From: Gari tellinella
Taxonomy: Eukaryota > Mollusca > Bivalvia > Cardiida > Psammobiidae
DNA length: 64,000 bases
Assembly: GCA_922989275.2 (NCBI GenBank)
Contig: OV277861.1
Coordinates: forward strand, 21,730,479-21,794,478
Reading direction: 5' to 3'
Part shown: piece by piece, positions 9,897 through 21,025 of the stretch
How the letters are laid out: each line of letters begins with the position of its first letter
Position numbering within the stretch: position 1 is the first letter of the stretch
Made by a program: the position numbers and the translations under genes
Notes under the pieces: model-generated
The model's input: only the letters and a program-made list of their open reading frames with translations
What the model was told of the DNA's origin: nothing
The model's database searches: none

Positions 9897-11515
9897 ATGG
9901 TTGGAAGTTTATCCTGGAAGAGGATATGGGGATATAGTGCCACGACTTCTTGTAGAGCTGTAGTTTTCTACAACCATCACCAAGAAATACTGGTATTAAA
10001 AAGAAGTGAAGGTTCATGGTTGGAACTTCGCCCTGGAAGGGGATATAGTGCCAAGACTTCTTGTAGAGCTGTAGTTAGTTTTCTACAACCATCACCAAGA
10101 AATACTAGTATTAAATTCTTACCATGGTCAAGAAGTGAAGGTTCATGGTTGGAAGCTCATTCTGAAAGGGGATATAGGGCCAAGACTTCTTGTAGAGCTG
10201 TAGTTAGTTTTCTACAACCCTTACCAAGAAATACTAGTATTAAATTCTTACCATGGTCAAGAAGTGAAGGTTCATGGTCGGAAGCTCATCCTGAAAGGGG
10301 ATATAGGGCCAAGACTTCTTGTAGAGCTGTAGTTAGTTTTCTACAACCATCACCAAGAAATACTAGTATTAAATTCTTACCATGGTCAAGAAGTGAAGGT
10401 TCATGGTTGGAAGCTCACCTTGGAAGGGGATATAGTGTCAAGACTTCTTGTAGAGCTGTAGTTAGTTTTCTACAACCATCACCAAGAAATACTTATATTA
10501 ATTCTTACCATTGTCAAGAAGTGAAGGTTCATGGTTGGAAGCTCATCCTGAAAGGGGATATAGTGCCAAGACTTCTTGTAGAGCTGTAGTTAGTTTTCTA
10601 CTTCTACAATCCTTACCAAGAAATACTAGTATTAAATTCTTACCATTGTCAAGAAGTGTAGTTTCATGGTTGGAAGCTCACCCTGGAAAGGGATATAGGG
10701 CCAAGACTTCTTGTAGAGCTGTAGTTAGTTTTCTACAACCCTTACCAAGAAATACTAGTATTAAATTCTTACCATGGTCAAGAAGTGAAGGTTCATGGTT
10801 GGAAGCTCATCCTGAAAGGGGATATAGGGCCAAGACTTCTTGTAGAGCTGTTGTTAGTTTTCTACAACCCTTACCAAGAAATACTAGTATTAAATTCTTA
10901 CCATGGTCAAGAAGTGAAGGTTCATGGTTGGAAGCTCACCCTGGAAGGGGATATAGGGCCAAGACTTCTTGTAGAGCTGTAGTTAGTTTTCTACAACCCT
11001 TGCCAAGAAATACTAGTATTAAATTCTTACCATTGTCAAGAAGTGAAGGTTCATGTTTGGAAGCTCATCCTAAAAGGAGATATAGTGTCAATACTTCTTG
11101 TAGAACTGTAGATAGTTTTCTACAACCATTACCTAGAAATACTGGTATTAAATTCTTACCATTGTCAAGAAGTGAAGGTTCATGGTTGGAAGCTCATTCT
11201 GAAAGGGGATATAGTGTCAAGACTTCTTGTAGAACTGTAGTTAGTTTTCTACAACCCTTGCCAAGAAATACTAGTATTAAATTCTTACCATTGTCAAGAA
11301 GTGAAGGTTCATGGTTGGAAGCTCATCCTGAAAGGGGATATAGTGTCAAGACTTCTTGTAGAACTGTAGTTAGTTTTCTACAACCATTACCTAGAAATAC
11401 TAGTATTAAATTCTTACCATTGTCAAGAAGTGTAGTTTCATGGTTGGAAGTTCGCCCTGGAAGGGGATATAGTACCAGACGTGTGGTAGAGCTGTAGTTA
11501 TCTACAAGGAAAAAC
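9897..11515 (+). repeat. 129-bp minisatellite, about 12.5 copies, open in one frame
   Basis: AAGACTTCTTGTAGAGCTGT recurs at 10053, 10182, 10311 and onward exactly 129 bp apart, with few substitutions between units. As 129 is a multiple of three, a frame stays open across most of the array: 9897-10589, then 10511-11497 after a one-base deletion near 10500. It repeats a 43-residue unit containing RNTSIKFLPWSRSEGSWLEA. Other frames are partly open too. No start context, splice evidence or domain supports a protein, so it is annotated as a satellite-like array. Confidence 0.85.
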
Positions 11516-11549
11516 ATGAAACAGTTAGACTAGTACCTAGTGAAGAAAC

Positions 11550-11800
11550 TTAACCATTTCACTCTTTTAAAATGACCCTAAAAAGCCCGCTTGCAAACAG
11601 TTTGGGTCCTGATTAGATGCCGCGTAATGCGGCGTCTGATCTGAATATAAACAGTTTGACACACGTATCGATATGTTTTATGTCAAACTACATTGAATCT
11701 TACTCTGAAACGATCTTGCAAACAACAAAATTGAAGCAGTTGACAATGAAACGGTGAAAAGGTAAACATCTCACGATTAATTTGGAGGCGATAGAGTTAA
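11550..11800. mobile_element. Family A MITE (long subtype)
   Basis: TTAACCATTTCACTC start, hairpin 11592-11655 with some arm mismatches, GACACACGTATCGATATG, then GAGTTAA end. It abuts another family A copy at 11801. Confidence 0.8.
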
Positions 11801-12130
11801 TAGACGGTTGTCAAACAGTTTCGATCAAGATCAGACAGATGCCGTTTTACGCGATATCTGGGGCCCGTTTTACGAAACTTCGTTCGACAAATATTGTCGT
11901 AAGTCAGAATCTAAAATCTTCAATTATTATTTGATTCTCCATCTAATCATGTCTTGTGATATCTCTTTGGAATCGTCTTGAAAAGACTATTCAAAAGAGA
12001 TGTCACAAGACAGGATTAGATGGAGAAATCAGAAATTAAATGTATTTTAAGGTTTTGACTTACAACCGTTTTTGTCGTACGAAGTTTCGTAAAACGGGTC
12101 CCAGGTTCCAAACTGTTTGTTTACTAGTCT
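11801..12130. repeat. Family A hairpin remnant carrying a family E insertion
   Basis: The left hairpin part (GTCAAACAGTTTCGATCAAG) ends at about 11859. The right part (AGGTTCCAAACTGTTTG) resumes at 12103. A 243-bp family E palindrome lies between. Confidence 0.75.
11860..12102. mobile_element. Family E palindromic MITE (GGGCCCGTTTTACGAA ends)
   Basis: Ends GGGCCCGTTTTACGAAACTT and its inverse near 12083-12102, with TTTGTCGTACGAAG-type subterminals. Inner arms pair as well (CCATCTAATCATGTCTTGTG versus CACAAGACAGGATTAGATGG). Related copies are at 3528-3683 and 59079-59321. Confidence 0.85.
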
Positions 12131-12200
12131 TGTCACTATCGGCATGAGGATGAGCGTTGGCATTATACTTGAAATGTGGTCTTTGTGCGATATACAGATC

Positions 12201-13180
12201 TTAACCGCTTCCCCTCGAGTATAATCACACCCTGTCGACTTATTAGGCAGCTCTTAATGAGCTACTACGTATTAGGTGCGATGCCATATCCGGACGTTGA
12301 TCAAGGCCACAAAACAAATGACAGAAAGGCGAGTCAAGTTTCGATTTTTGCTTCAAAACAAGAGTTTTCTGCTTTTTTTTAGAAATCGGGGAATGTAGTT
12401 CCACGTAAAAATAGTCAGTCGATGAATTAGTTATCATCATATGCTCAATTATTGCGATATGCCGCCTAATACGTTACACGATCGCTTTCAAACCTCGCCA
12501 TCATTTATGTGCATAAAAGTGCAATGCCCGAATTTATCATGCATCTAACGCAGACTTAAGATGCACACGAACACCATTGACAGTTTCGTATACTTTATGT
12601 GCATCGGAACACACAACGTTGGATATTATGTGCCAATTTTTTCTAAAATATGTGCCTTGGAGGCTATGAGGTGCCTGATAAGAGCCGAGGAACCTACTAA
12701 GAGGAGGTTTTCTGATGAACATGTTCAGGGCTGATATTCTTAAAAATTGCCATATTGAATCGAAACCATGACCTGTCATGATTCCAAGTGAGAATCGAAG
12801 GAATAATACGGCTTGACCCACTTTCGTTTTGAAAGTGAAAGTGTAACGTTTGCTCCGAATGAAAACTGGGCGGCATATCGCAATAATGGAGCATATGATG
12901 ATAACTTATACATCTGACTGGACATTTTTACGTGGAACTACGTTCCCCGATTTCTAGAAAAAAGGCAGAAAACTTCTGTTTTGAAGCAAACAACGAAACT
13001 TGACCCACCTTTCTGCCATTTGTTTCGTGGCCTCGATCAACGCCCGGAAACGGCCTCGCACCTAATTTGTAGTAGCCCACAAGCTGCCTAATAAGTCGAC
13101 AGGGTGTGATAATAGTCATTTGTAAACAGTTTGCGTAAAAAGGCGTCTGATCAGGATCCAAACGATTTAAATCGACACGC
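12201..13180. repeat. Family A MITE split by the 12221-13113 element
   Basis: The left stub TTAACCGCTTCCCCTCGAGT matches the family A start (TTAACCCCTTCACTGCC...CGAGTA). After the insert, TTTGTAAACAGTTTG and GGCGTCTGATCAGGATCC resume the hairpin, in degraded form. Confidence 0.65.
12221..13113. mobile_element. 0.9-kb element with about 260-bp inverted arms
   Basis: The left arm 12221-12479 starts ATAATCACACCCTGTCGACT and holds TTATTAGGCAGCT, GTTCCACGT and GCGATATGCCGCC. It is inverted at 12841-13113. The central roughly 360 bp is unique. No transposase. It interrupts a family A MITE. Confidence 0.8.
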
Positions 13181-13362
13181 TCAGCTTACGTTGGGAATCT
13201 ACCCCATGTCATTTTTAACAGGGTTAATTTTTTATGTAACAACTGCTCCAACCTTTCAGAGACACACTTCCGTTCTGAATGGGCATGCGTGTTTGTTAGG
13301 AAATATCAACGTGTATTTAAAATGTTTACATGTATGAGAAAAACTAATATAACTGTGAGTAA

Positions 13363-13930
13363 GGACCTGCAAAATATAAGTACAATCAATCATGCATTAC
13401 ACGACCACTCAATAAAAACTCATTTCTATACTTAAATACAAGTGGTTGCTTGATGCATACTGAAAATAATGGGAAAAGGTTCTTATAGAAACTGTCTACA
13501 CTATTAGTTATGCCGTGCTTATTGTACCTAATATGAAATACACAGTGCCATTAAAAATTAATATAGGACGAGGCCAAACCTGCAAAATGTGAGTACCACC
13601 AATCACGCATTGGGCGACCACTCAATAAAAACTCATTTCTATACTTTATTACAAGTGATTGCTTAACCCCTTCACTGCCTTACCCGAGTACAATATTTAT
13701 TTGCAAATAGTTTAGATCCTGTTCAGACGCCGCGTAGCGCTGCGTCTGATCAGGATCCAAACTGTTTGACACTCATTTTAATATTTCTTCAGTCAAAATA
13801 CGTAAACATTAAATTTGGTAAGTAAATGCAGACGACAATTGTTTAAAAATGATGACGTAATGGCAGGGAAGGGGTTAATGCATGTACTGAAAATAATGAA
13901 ACAAGGCTCGTATAGAAACTTTCGAAACTT
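13363..13930 (+). repeat. Tandem duplication, second copy interrupted by a MITE
   Basis: Segment 13363-13500 (ACCTGCAAAATATAAGTAC, CGACCACTCAATAAAAACTC, TACTGAAAATAATG) recurs at 13574-13662 plus 13879-13930. The second copy is split by the family A element. Confidence 0.85.
13663..13878. mobile_element. Family A TTAA MITE with paralogous empty site
   Basis: TTAA at 13663-13666 and 13875-13878 flank a 208-bp element with ends CCCCTTCACTGCC and GGCAGGGAAGGGG (12 of 13 inverted). The central hairpin GATCCTG...CAGGATC spans about 13700-13772. The flanks join to match 13441-13475, which lacks the element (TTGA in place of TTAA). Confidence 0.9.
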
Positions 13931-13941
13931 CTTATCATGCA

Positions 13942-14152
13942 TTCACCCTTATCACGCTGAATCGTCGTCTGCTTCAAAAATAATATGCTAAAAAAGACAA
14001 TTAGGTTTTAATCGTTTCAACTTGAATAAAGGTTGAAATGAGTGGCGAACAGTTTAGATCCAGATCAGACGCCGCGTTTCGCGGCGTCTGATCTGGACCC
14101 AAACTGTTTGCAAACGTAAGCCAAGTCGCGCTTAGTATGACACGGGTTTCAA
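13942..14152. mobile_element. Family A MITE
   Basis: CACCCTTATCACGCTGAATC, CGTCTGCTTC, then hairpin 14052-14112 with loop GCCGCGTTTCGCGGC, then GCCAAGTCGCGCTT and a decayed GGGTTTCAA end. Confidence 0.75.
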
Positions 14153-14239
14153 CCGTCCCACGTCTTTGAGATTTATCCGCACTACTTTGATTAGTAAGCT
14201 TCTATAAATATGATGCTAGCGCTTTTGTAATATTTATTT

Positions 14240-14415
14240 TTTTGCAAACAGTTTAAATGCATGTAAGATGCTGTCTCGCCGTCTGAGCTCTCATCTGGAT
14301 CTTAACTGTTTGACGTTCTGAAATTATTCTCTGAATGAAAGTAAATATTAAAAAAAAATCTCAAAGTAATTGTTGCAGACGACCTTTACATAGCGTGCAG
14401 AAGGTTACTGTCAAG
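14240..14415. repeat. Degenerate family A copy
   Basis: TTTGCAAACAGTTTAAATGC through TCATCTGGATCTTAACTG and GACGTTCTGAAATTATT, with GTTGCAGACGACC later. Hairpin pairing is lost in the middle. Confidence 0.55.
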
Positions 14416-14418
14416 ACG

Positions 14419-14638
14419 TTATTCTTTCCCGTTTGTACGCATACAGAACAAAAACGCAAAACACTAAAATGGAGAAAATTACAACTTTTGAGAAAGTCTA
14501 ACGGTTTATTTTGCTGTAAATGGCAAACAGTTTGGAGCCTGATCAGACGTCGGGTTACCCGGCGTCTGATCTGGCTCCAATCTGTTTGCATTTGAATGAA
14601 CAGTTTAAGCGTTAAACCGTTTATTGAGAAAGAATAAC
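14419..14638. mobile_element. Family A-related MITE with ATTCTTTCCC ends
   Basis: ATTCTTTCCCGTTTGTACGC start and GAGAAAGAATAACG end are inverted. The hairpin 14521-14590 has loop CGGGTTACCCG. Confidence 0.75.
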
Positions 14639-14639
14639 G

Positions 14640-15235
14640 TCGTCTCTACTGTTACATTGATTATATCATTCTTACCTCGCGAGCTTAGTCTATCTGAAAT
14701 GCTTAAGAAGTCGTTTCTGCAGCGCAATTAATAGAACCGGGGCTTTATATAACATGCCCTATCAGCGCTGACATTATTTGGAGACATCACGTGACATCCG
14801 TGATATATTTCGCAAGTTGTCCTATTGAGACCGATCCTAAATAGGTCGTTACAGACGTATGCAGTTCTATTGATAGCCTTTGTCTGGTGAAAGAAGATAA
14901 CGGAGGTGTTGTTGTTTCATGGAATTCGGGTTTGGTTCTTTAGCTAGAAGTCAAATTTAATTGCACTGAATTACTTGTGCCATGGTTCCTATAATATTGT
15001 TAGAATATAACCTACAATTTTAACCGATAAAAATGCCTTTTGCACCGTATTAAGTACGGAACTTAATCATTAAGAATTTTGTTGTTTTTCGACGCCGCGT
15101 GGTATCAGCACGCGGTATAGATAACTCCGCCACGTGGCAACAAGTTGTAAATACTGCCATATTTCACAACCAAAATAAGCACTTGGTTCGTTTACAATAA
15201 ATGTGGGAATAGTCTATTCTCGGCCAATCAAAATA
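14640..15235. other. Unassigned sequence
   Basis: Contains CACGTGACATCC and a short GACGCCGCGTGG palindromic patch near 15090-15140. No gene seen. Confidence 0.45.
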
Positions 15236-15238
15236 TAG

Positions 15239-15366
15239 ATTATATTCTAAGTTAGTTAGAACATATTAAGTGAAATCTTAATGGCTAAGAAGGGGGTCAC
15301 TCGCTTACGCTCGTTCCGATCCTTCTTAACCATTAAGAGTTCACTTAGTTCTTCTAACTATAATGT
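15239..15366. repeat. Imperfect palindrome of about 130 bp
   Basis: ATTATATTCTAAGTTAGTTA and CTTAATGGCTAAGAAGG pair with CCTTCTTAACCATTAAG and TAGTTCTTCTAACTATAAT. The loop CACTCGCTTACGCTCGTTCC resembles the loop style of 1611-1711. Confidence 0.7.
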
Positions 15367-15599
15367 GATTTTCACAGTATGCTGACCCCATTTAAGCATA
15401 CAGTATCTGATTCCTAGTCGCAATATTTGAAATTGACATGGTAAATTACACTAGTATTTTCACAGCGCTTACGACTTGGCATACAGTTCTAAACTGTATG
15501 CCTAGCCGACCGGGAGTAAGTGGAGTTTGCAAACTGCGATTTTAGTCCTGTTTAGAAAGTGGAGGGGATTTTCTGCATTTCAATCATCCTGTACATTTT

Positions 15600-15975
15600 A
15601 TTGTCAGAAGGGAAGAGACGAGTTGGACGACAGAAGAAACGCTTCAAAGACAACCTTAAGTGCTCACTGAAGCTTCTCAGCATCCCAACAGACACATGGG
15701 AGTCACTTGCAGAAAACAGATCGTCCTGGAGGAGTTCAATGGCTGCTGGGGCAAAGGCAGCTGAGAAAGCCCGTATAGAAGAATCTCGGAGGAAACGTGC
15801 CATCCGTAAACAGAGGGCTGACAGTACCCCTACAACTGAGCCATCCCACTTGCGTTCCATCAGTGGCAGAGCGTTTCATGCACGCATAGGTCTGACGAGT
15901 CACATTCGGTCACATGGCACCTTGCCAATCCAGTAGTCACGGTCATCTTCGCCTAGCGATGGACGAACATCATCA
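15600..15975 (+). pseudogene. LINE ORF2 C-terminal fragment
   Basis: The 15559-15936 frame reads GKRRVGRQKKRFKDNLKCSL, then SIPTDTWESLAENRSSWRS, AAEKARIEESRRKRAIRKQR and a terminal FHARIGLTSHIRSH. This is the C-terminal end of a LINE polymerase, which normally ends in a C2H2 finger of the form CPxCxRxFRARIGLxSHxRxH. The two cysteines are lost here (SHLRSISGRAF). The stop is followed by GGTCATCTTCG and CATCATCA, like a LINE 3' end. Only the last roughly 120 codons remain, so it is a dead 5'-truncated copy. Confidence 0.7.
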
Positions 15976-15980
15976 CATTT

Positions 15981-16130
15981 TATTAACTCTATGCAAGCTG
16001 GGTATTTTTTTCGTCTGCAACATTTGTCGTCTTCTACTGTTGTAAAATTAGAATTTTCTACATTTCTTTTCAAAACATGTTCAGAGCGTCAAACAGTTTG
16101 GGTCCTGATGAGAGGCCGCGTAAAATCGCA
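15981..16130. repeat. Truncated family A copy
   Basis: ATTAACTCTATGCAAGCTGG, TTCGTCTGCAAC and GTCAAACAGTTTGGGTCC match the left half of 51027-51251. The right hairpin arm is missing. Confidence 0.7.
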
Positions 16131-16219
16131 TTTGAAAAATGCAAATTTGGAATCTTAGGATGTTTTATGTCAACTTATGGCAGCCCTGCAATAGTGGTTC
16201 CAGGACTTTGACAGCTTGT

Positions 16220-16640
16220 GAGTTTGTCACTAGTCAACTGCTGAAAATCTTGTTTATCACAGTTGGTGTGTACGTACATTTTGCGATTGTGGAGTGTCTC
16301 GTGTTAGTGCAGATTGTTGTAATTTTGATAGAAACAAATTTGTCCGAAGAATATTTCATATACAGCATCAGCTATGACCTTGATTTGACTTCCGACCTCA
16401 CTTATAGAATATACTTGCCTGGAGCATAGTTCATATACCACATCAGTTGCGGACACCAACTTTGTTGTGTAATCACATTTTTGGGTAATGGAGTGTCGCA
16501 TGTCAGGTTAAGGTCACGTAGACCTTGACCTTGATCCTTAATCATTGAATCATTGAAGTTTGTCTGGAGAATAGTTCCTGTACAACATCAGCTAGAGATA
16601 CCAAATTTGGTGTGACATACATCTGAAGATACATGTATAT
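16220..16640 (+). repeat. Decayed tandem repeat with GGTCA/TGACC motifs
   Basis: CATATACAGCATCAGCTATG (16360), CATATACCACATCAGTTGCG (16432) and TGTACAACATCAGCTAGAG (16575) are related, and AGACCTTGACCTTGATCC occurs at 16520. Copies are too diverged to set a firm period. Confidence 0.45.
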
Positions 16641-16644
16641 CAAA

Positions 16645-17207
16645 TATACATGTAGATGATGTTGTTGTTGGCGTACCTGTGCTTAACACTCACAGGACAG
16701 CTTGGTACAGACCTGTCAAGCTGGAGGATTACGTGCATAACTGTTTTAAATTACCTCGCCATATAGGCAGCCATGTTCCGTCTTCAGAGGATTTCAAATA
16801 CCCAATAAAGGGTATAGAGTTGCTATTGAATGAGATGAACCATATAAGGGCCGGCCAGTAACAGAACTGACCATAGCTTCCCATGAGCACTTCTAATCTG
16901 ACAAATTCAAACTTTAAGGGTGCTTGATCTCGCATAATCTCTTAAGATGATTTGAGATCGGTTCTATGTGCTCAAAAGGATGACAATTTTTCTATTGGTC
17001 CCATTGGTTTAATTTATTGCTATTGTGTTATCGTGAAGCAACTGAACACAGAACAATGTCCAGTGAAACTAAGGTAAGGCCAAATAAAAGTACCTGTGTT
17101 TCCTATTACATGCCCACAAAAATAAGGGGCGGTATGTAGGTCGGAAAATCTTCTTCTTTTTTTTAATTTCAACAAATACTTTAAAACTTTCGGATGAAGT
17201 GTTTTAT
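16645..17207. other. Unassigned sequence left of the hAT element
   Basis: The 60-70-codon frames on both strands around 16679-16935 overlap each other and have no recognisable domain. Confidence 0.45.
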
Positions 17208-17215
17208 AAAATAAT

Positions 17216-18399
17216 TAGGGATGGGAATTCGAACCCAAATTGCTATTCGAATATTCGCTTAAAGTATTCGAATAATTCGAATAATTCGCCTGGAATAAAC
17301 GCTTTGTCCGATGGGGGGTGGGGGTGTGTTATCCGATCCGAGTATAATTTCATCATCAAATTCAATTATTCAATGTTTGCTTCGTAGAAATACCTATCTT
17401 AAATGGACCAAACCCTGAGCAGAATGTGTATTCTGTGACAATCGTCTGATTGACTGGTAAACTTATCAACTTTTGCAACCATTTACTACAGTGAATCTTT
17501 GTAGATATGGCGGTCTCCGAATGTAAGGGATGCAACTCGTGTTTAACGCAACATCTATATCTGCATTAAAATTAGTTTCGAATTAAGTCGAGTCAGGTTT
17601 TTTTGCGTAAATATTTTGTTGGCTTTACAAATTATATTTAATCTGCTTTTAAAATTAATCTGAACACACACTAGCTCTCAAGTTTCTGCATGCAGATGTT
17701 ACACTCTGAAACGAACGTATCAAACAAAACAGGTTGCTGATTTCCTGTCGGCAGAACGAGTAAATTCTTTCACACAGGCGAAGCAGTAGCCGGTGGCATA
17801 GTTGCGTTTTAGTAAGAATTTGATCGTTTATAGATCTACGTCTTGTGTAAGGTCAATATTAAGCTTTCATGACGTCTTAACTAGAATGTTTGATGATTTT
17901 TAAAAGTGTTTGCGTGATATTGGTCGTTTACGAAAAGCGTCATTTGAGCCGCTATGATTGGCGATATTAACAATTATTCGTCTTTTTTTGATTGGATGCT
18001 CTTAAATGTCCTATGCTAAACACACCTCTTTTGTTTGGCAACTAGGGTTCCCCAACATGTCAATTTATTAACTGCGAGTCCATTGATCCGATGTCAGGGA
18101 GGGCCGTCGATTACATAACACAGCGGGTAATGTTTGCAAACTGTGTACAACTTGACAGGTGCTATCAAAACACTGACCAGCCGGGGGTGATAATCACCCT
18201 ACACACGAGGATTAATGGCGAACGATTAGCCTGGTTGGAGAAAATGAAACAGCTAGTCTCTCAAATAAATTGAATAATCCATATTATGATTTTAACAAAA
18301 ATAAAATTTCAGAGACAACTATTCGAATACTTAAATGGGATTCGAATATTCGGCCCTTATGCGAATATTCGAATATTCGAATATTCGGTCCCGCCCCTA
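17216..18399. mobile_element. Non-autonomous hAT element with perfect 8-bp target duplication
   Basis: The element starts TAGGGATGGGAATTCGAA and ends with GGTCCCGCCCCTA, an imperfect terminal inverted repeat. Both ends lead into runs of ATTCGAATATTCG-type subterminal repeats (17240-17290 and 18315-18390). The 8 bases AAAATAAT lie directly outside each end (17208-17215 and 18400-18407) and match perfectly. TIR shape and an 8-bp duplication are hAT hallmarks. The 1184-bp interior has no convincing transposase frame, so it would have been moved in trans. Confidence 0.85.
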
Positions 18400-18407
18400 A
18401 AAATAAT

Positions 18408-18935
18408 ACTAATATATGAAAATATATGAGAGTATTCCATTGTGCAGAGCCATAAAAACACTCTTATAAATATCCTTTCAAATCGTTATTCTGTTGGTAG
18501 GCCCAATTACCAAAATTACCTGAACATTTTAAACGGGTACTGTCATTGTTGATCAATATGTGCGTAACATCAAAGATGTGACATATATGATAGATGAGGT
18601 TAACTATGTTTTGAAATGTGTTGAATGCATGTCAAATGTGTCAATGAAATGTGTTGTTTGTATGTTGAATGTTTCAATTGTTAATCAGCTAGCAGATCAT
18701 ATGTGCATGGAACGTACTTTATGACATATTTAGAGCACAATCTTTACTTAGATATTTGCTCAGTCTTATATTTACAATCAATTTTTAAAAACTTAAACGT
18801 CTATAAATTAGCTTTTAAAACAAGTAAGTGGAGAATATAGTTTCTATTACACGCTCCGCAAAAATGGAATGTCATATGTGCCGCAAAAATTACCGACATT
18901 CGTTTATACATTTAACAAAAAATAAACAAGAGCGT
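18408..18935. other. Unassigned AT-rich sequence
   Basis: Short TGTTGAATG/TGTCAAATGTG reiterations near 18610-18680. Nothing else noted. Confidence 0.45.
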
Positions 18936-18939
18936 GTCC

Positions 18940-21025
18940 CAGTTACACGAATGCCCCCGATGATACAGGGAGGGGAATCCGGACTGTCAAATGTAAAATG
19001 TACGAGTTAAAGAGCTGAAACTGTCGTGGAGCTCCATTTTGAGGAATTCAAGGGCCATTACTCCAAAGGGCCTAGCATAAATTTGCGCCGCTGATTATCC
19101 AAATGTGTCTCCATTTTATTTCAACAAACATTTTCAGAAAGTTTGGTGAAGATCAGATGAAAAGCAATGTGTTTGTGAAACACAAATGCCCCCAGGCAGC
19201 GTCATGTTCTGTAATGTAATGCTTATTTGCAAAAGTAGGTCAAAAGTCATGGTCGTAGGGTAAATGAAGCATTGCCATGGTCGGAGAAGTCTTAAAACAA
19301 GAACCATACAAAGTATGGAAGGTCTAGGCCTACTGGTTTAAATGTTATAGGCGTATAAAGATTTATACAAAAGAAGGTCAAAGGTCAAGGTCACAAGCGC
19401 AAAAAAAGGTCTTGACACAAGAAACATATAAACAAAATATGAAAGTGGTAGGCCTACTGGTGCAAATGTTATAGCCATTTAAAGATTTCAACAAAAATAG
19501 GTAAAATGTCAAGGTCACATGGTCAAAATGTTTGGTATGGTTAGAAAGGTCTTGCCACAGGGACAACACATGCCAAGTATAAAAGGCCCAGGTGCAAAAA
19601 TTATAGCCAAGGTTAAGGTTTTTGGTTAAAGTTTGATTAAATAGGTCAAAGGTCAAGGTCACATGGTCAAAGATGTTGGTATGGTTGGAAAGGTCTTGGC
19701 ACAAGAAATATACATACAAAATATGAAAGCCCTGGGCCAACTGGTGCAAATGTTATAGCCATTTAAAGATTTTTACAAAAGTAGGTCAAATGTCCAGGTC
19801 AAAGGTCACAAGGTCAACAAGTTTTGCATGGATGGAAAGGTCTTGACACAAGAAATATACATACAAAATATGAAAGTCCTTGGCCAACTGGTACAAATGT
19901 AATAGCCATTTAAAGATTTTTACAAAAGTAGGTCAAATGTCAAGGTCAAGGTCACAAGGTCAACAAGTTTTGTATGGTTGGAAAGGTCTTGCCATGAGGA
20001 ATACACATGCCAAGTATAAAACGCCCAGGTTCAAAAATGCAAAAGTTATAGCCAAGGTTAACGTTTTTTGTTAAAGTTTGATTAAATAGGTCAAAGGTGA
20101 AGGTCAAGGTCACATGGTCAAATATGTTGGTATTATTGGAAAGGTCTTGACACAAGAAATATACATACAGAATATGAAAGCCCTTGGCCAACTGGTGCAA
20201 ATGTAATAGCCATTTAAATTTTTTTACAAAAGTAGTTCAAATGTCAAGGTCAAGGTCACAAGGTCAAACAATTTTGTATGGTTGGAAAGGGATTGCCATG
20301 AGAAATACACATGCCAAGTATAAAAGGCCCCGGTTTAAAAATGCAAAAGTTATAGCCAAGGTTAAGGTTTTTGGTTAAAGTTTGATTTAATAGGTCAAAG
20401 GTGAAGGTCAAGATCACATGGTCAAAGATGGTGGTATGGTTGGAAAGGTCTTGGCACAAGAAATATACATACAAAATATGAAAGCCCTGGGCCAACTGGT
20501 GCAAATGTTATAGCCATTTAAAGATTTTTACAAAAGTAGGTCAAGTTCCAAGATGAAGGTCACAAGGTCAAAATGTTTTGTATGAATAGAAAGTTCTTGA
20601 TACAGGGAAGACACATGCCAAGTATAAAAGGCACAGGTTAAAAAGTGCGAGAGTTATAGCCAAGGTTAAGGTTTTTGGTTAAAGTTTGATTTAATAGGTC
20701 AAATGTGAAGGTCAAGGTCACATGGTCAAATATGTTGGTATGGTTGGAAAGGACTTGACACAAGAAATAAACATACAAAATATGAAAGCCCTGGGCCAAC
20801 TGGTGCAAATGTTATAGCCATTTAAAGATTTGTACAAAAGTAGGTCAAATTCCAAGGTCAAGGTCAAGGTCACAAGGTCAAAATGTTTTGTATGGTTAGA
20901 AAGGTCTTGATACAGGGAAGACACATGCCAAGTATAAAAGACCCAGGTTAAAAATGCGAGAGTTATAGCCAAGGTTAAGGTTTTTGGCACATATGCCCCC
21001 GAATCGTAGATTCTGGGGGCATAAA
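18940..21025 (+). repeat. Tandem array with 304-bp higher-order repeat of two about 150-bp subunits
   Basis: Two alternating subunit types share AAGGTCAAGGTCACA(A/T)GGTCAAA, then GGTATGGTTGGAAAGGTCTTG. One continues ATATGAAAGCCCTGGGCCAA, the other ACACATGCCAAGTATAAAAGG. Positions such as 19952 and 20256 repeat at 304 bp. The left flank has ATGCCCCC at 18951 and 19186. The right end is a hairpin of TGCCCCC (20994-21000) with GGGGGCA (21015-21021). Short minus-strand open frames are by-products of the repeat. The shape recalls bivalve pearl elements and helentron-associated elements with internal tandem units; that is inference. Confidence 0.8.

Noticed and set aside
10785..11517. Additional open frames in other frames and strand over the 129-bp array
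   Set aside because: They follow from the repeat unit lacking stops in several frames; no independent coding sign.
15552..15860. Minus-strand 102-codon frame opposite the LINE C-terminus
   Set aside because: Shadow of the plus-strand LINE frame, which has recognisable family motifs.
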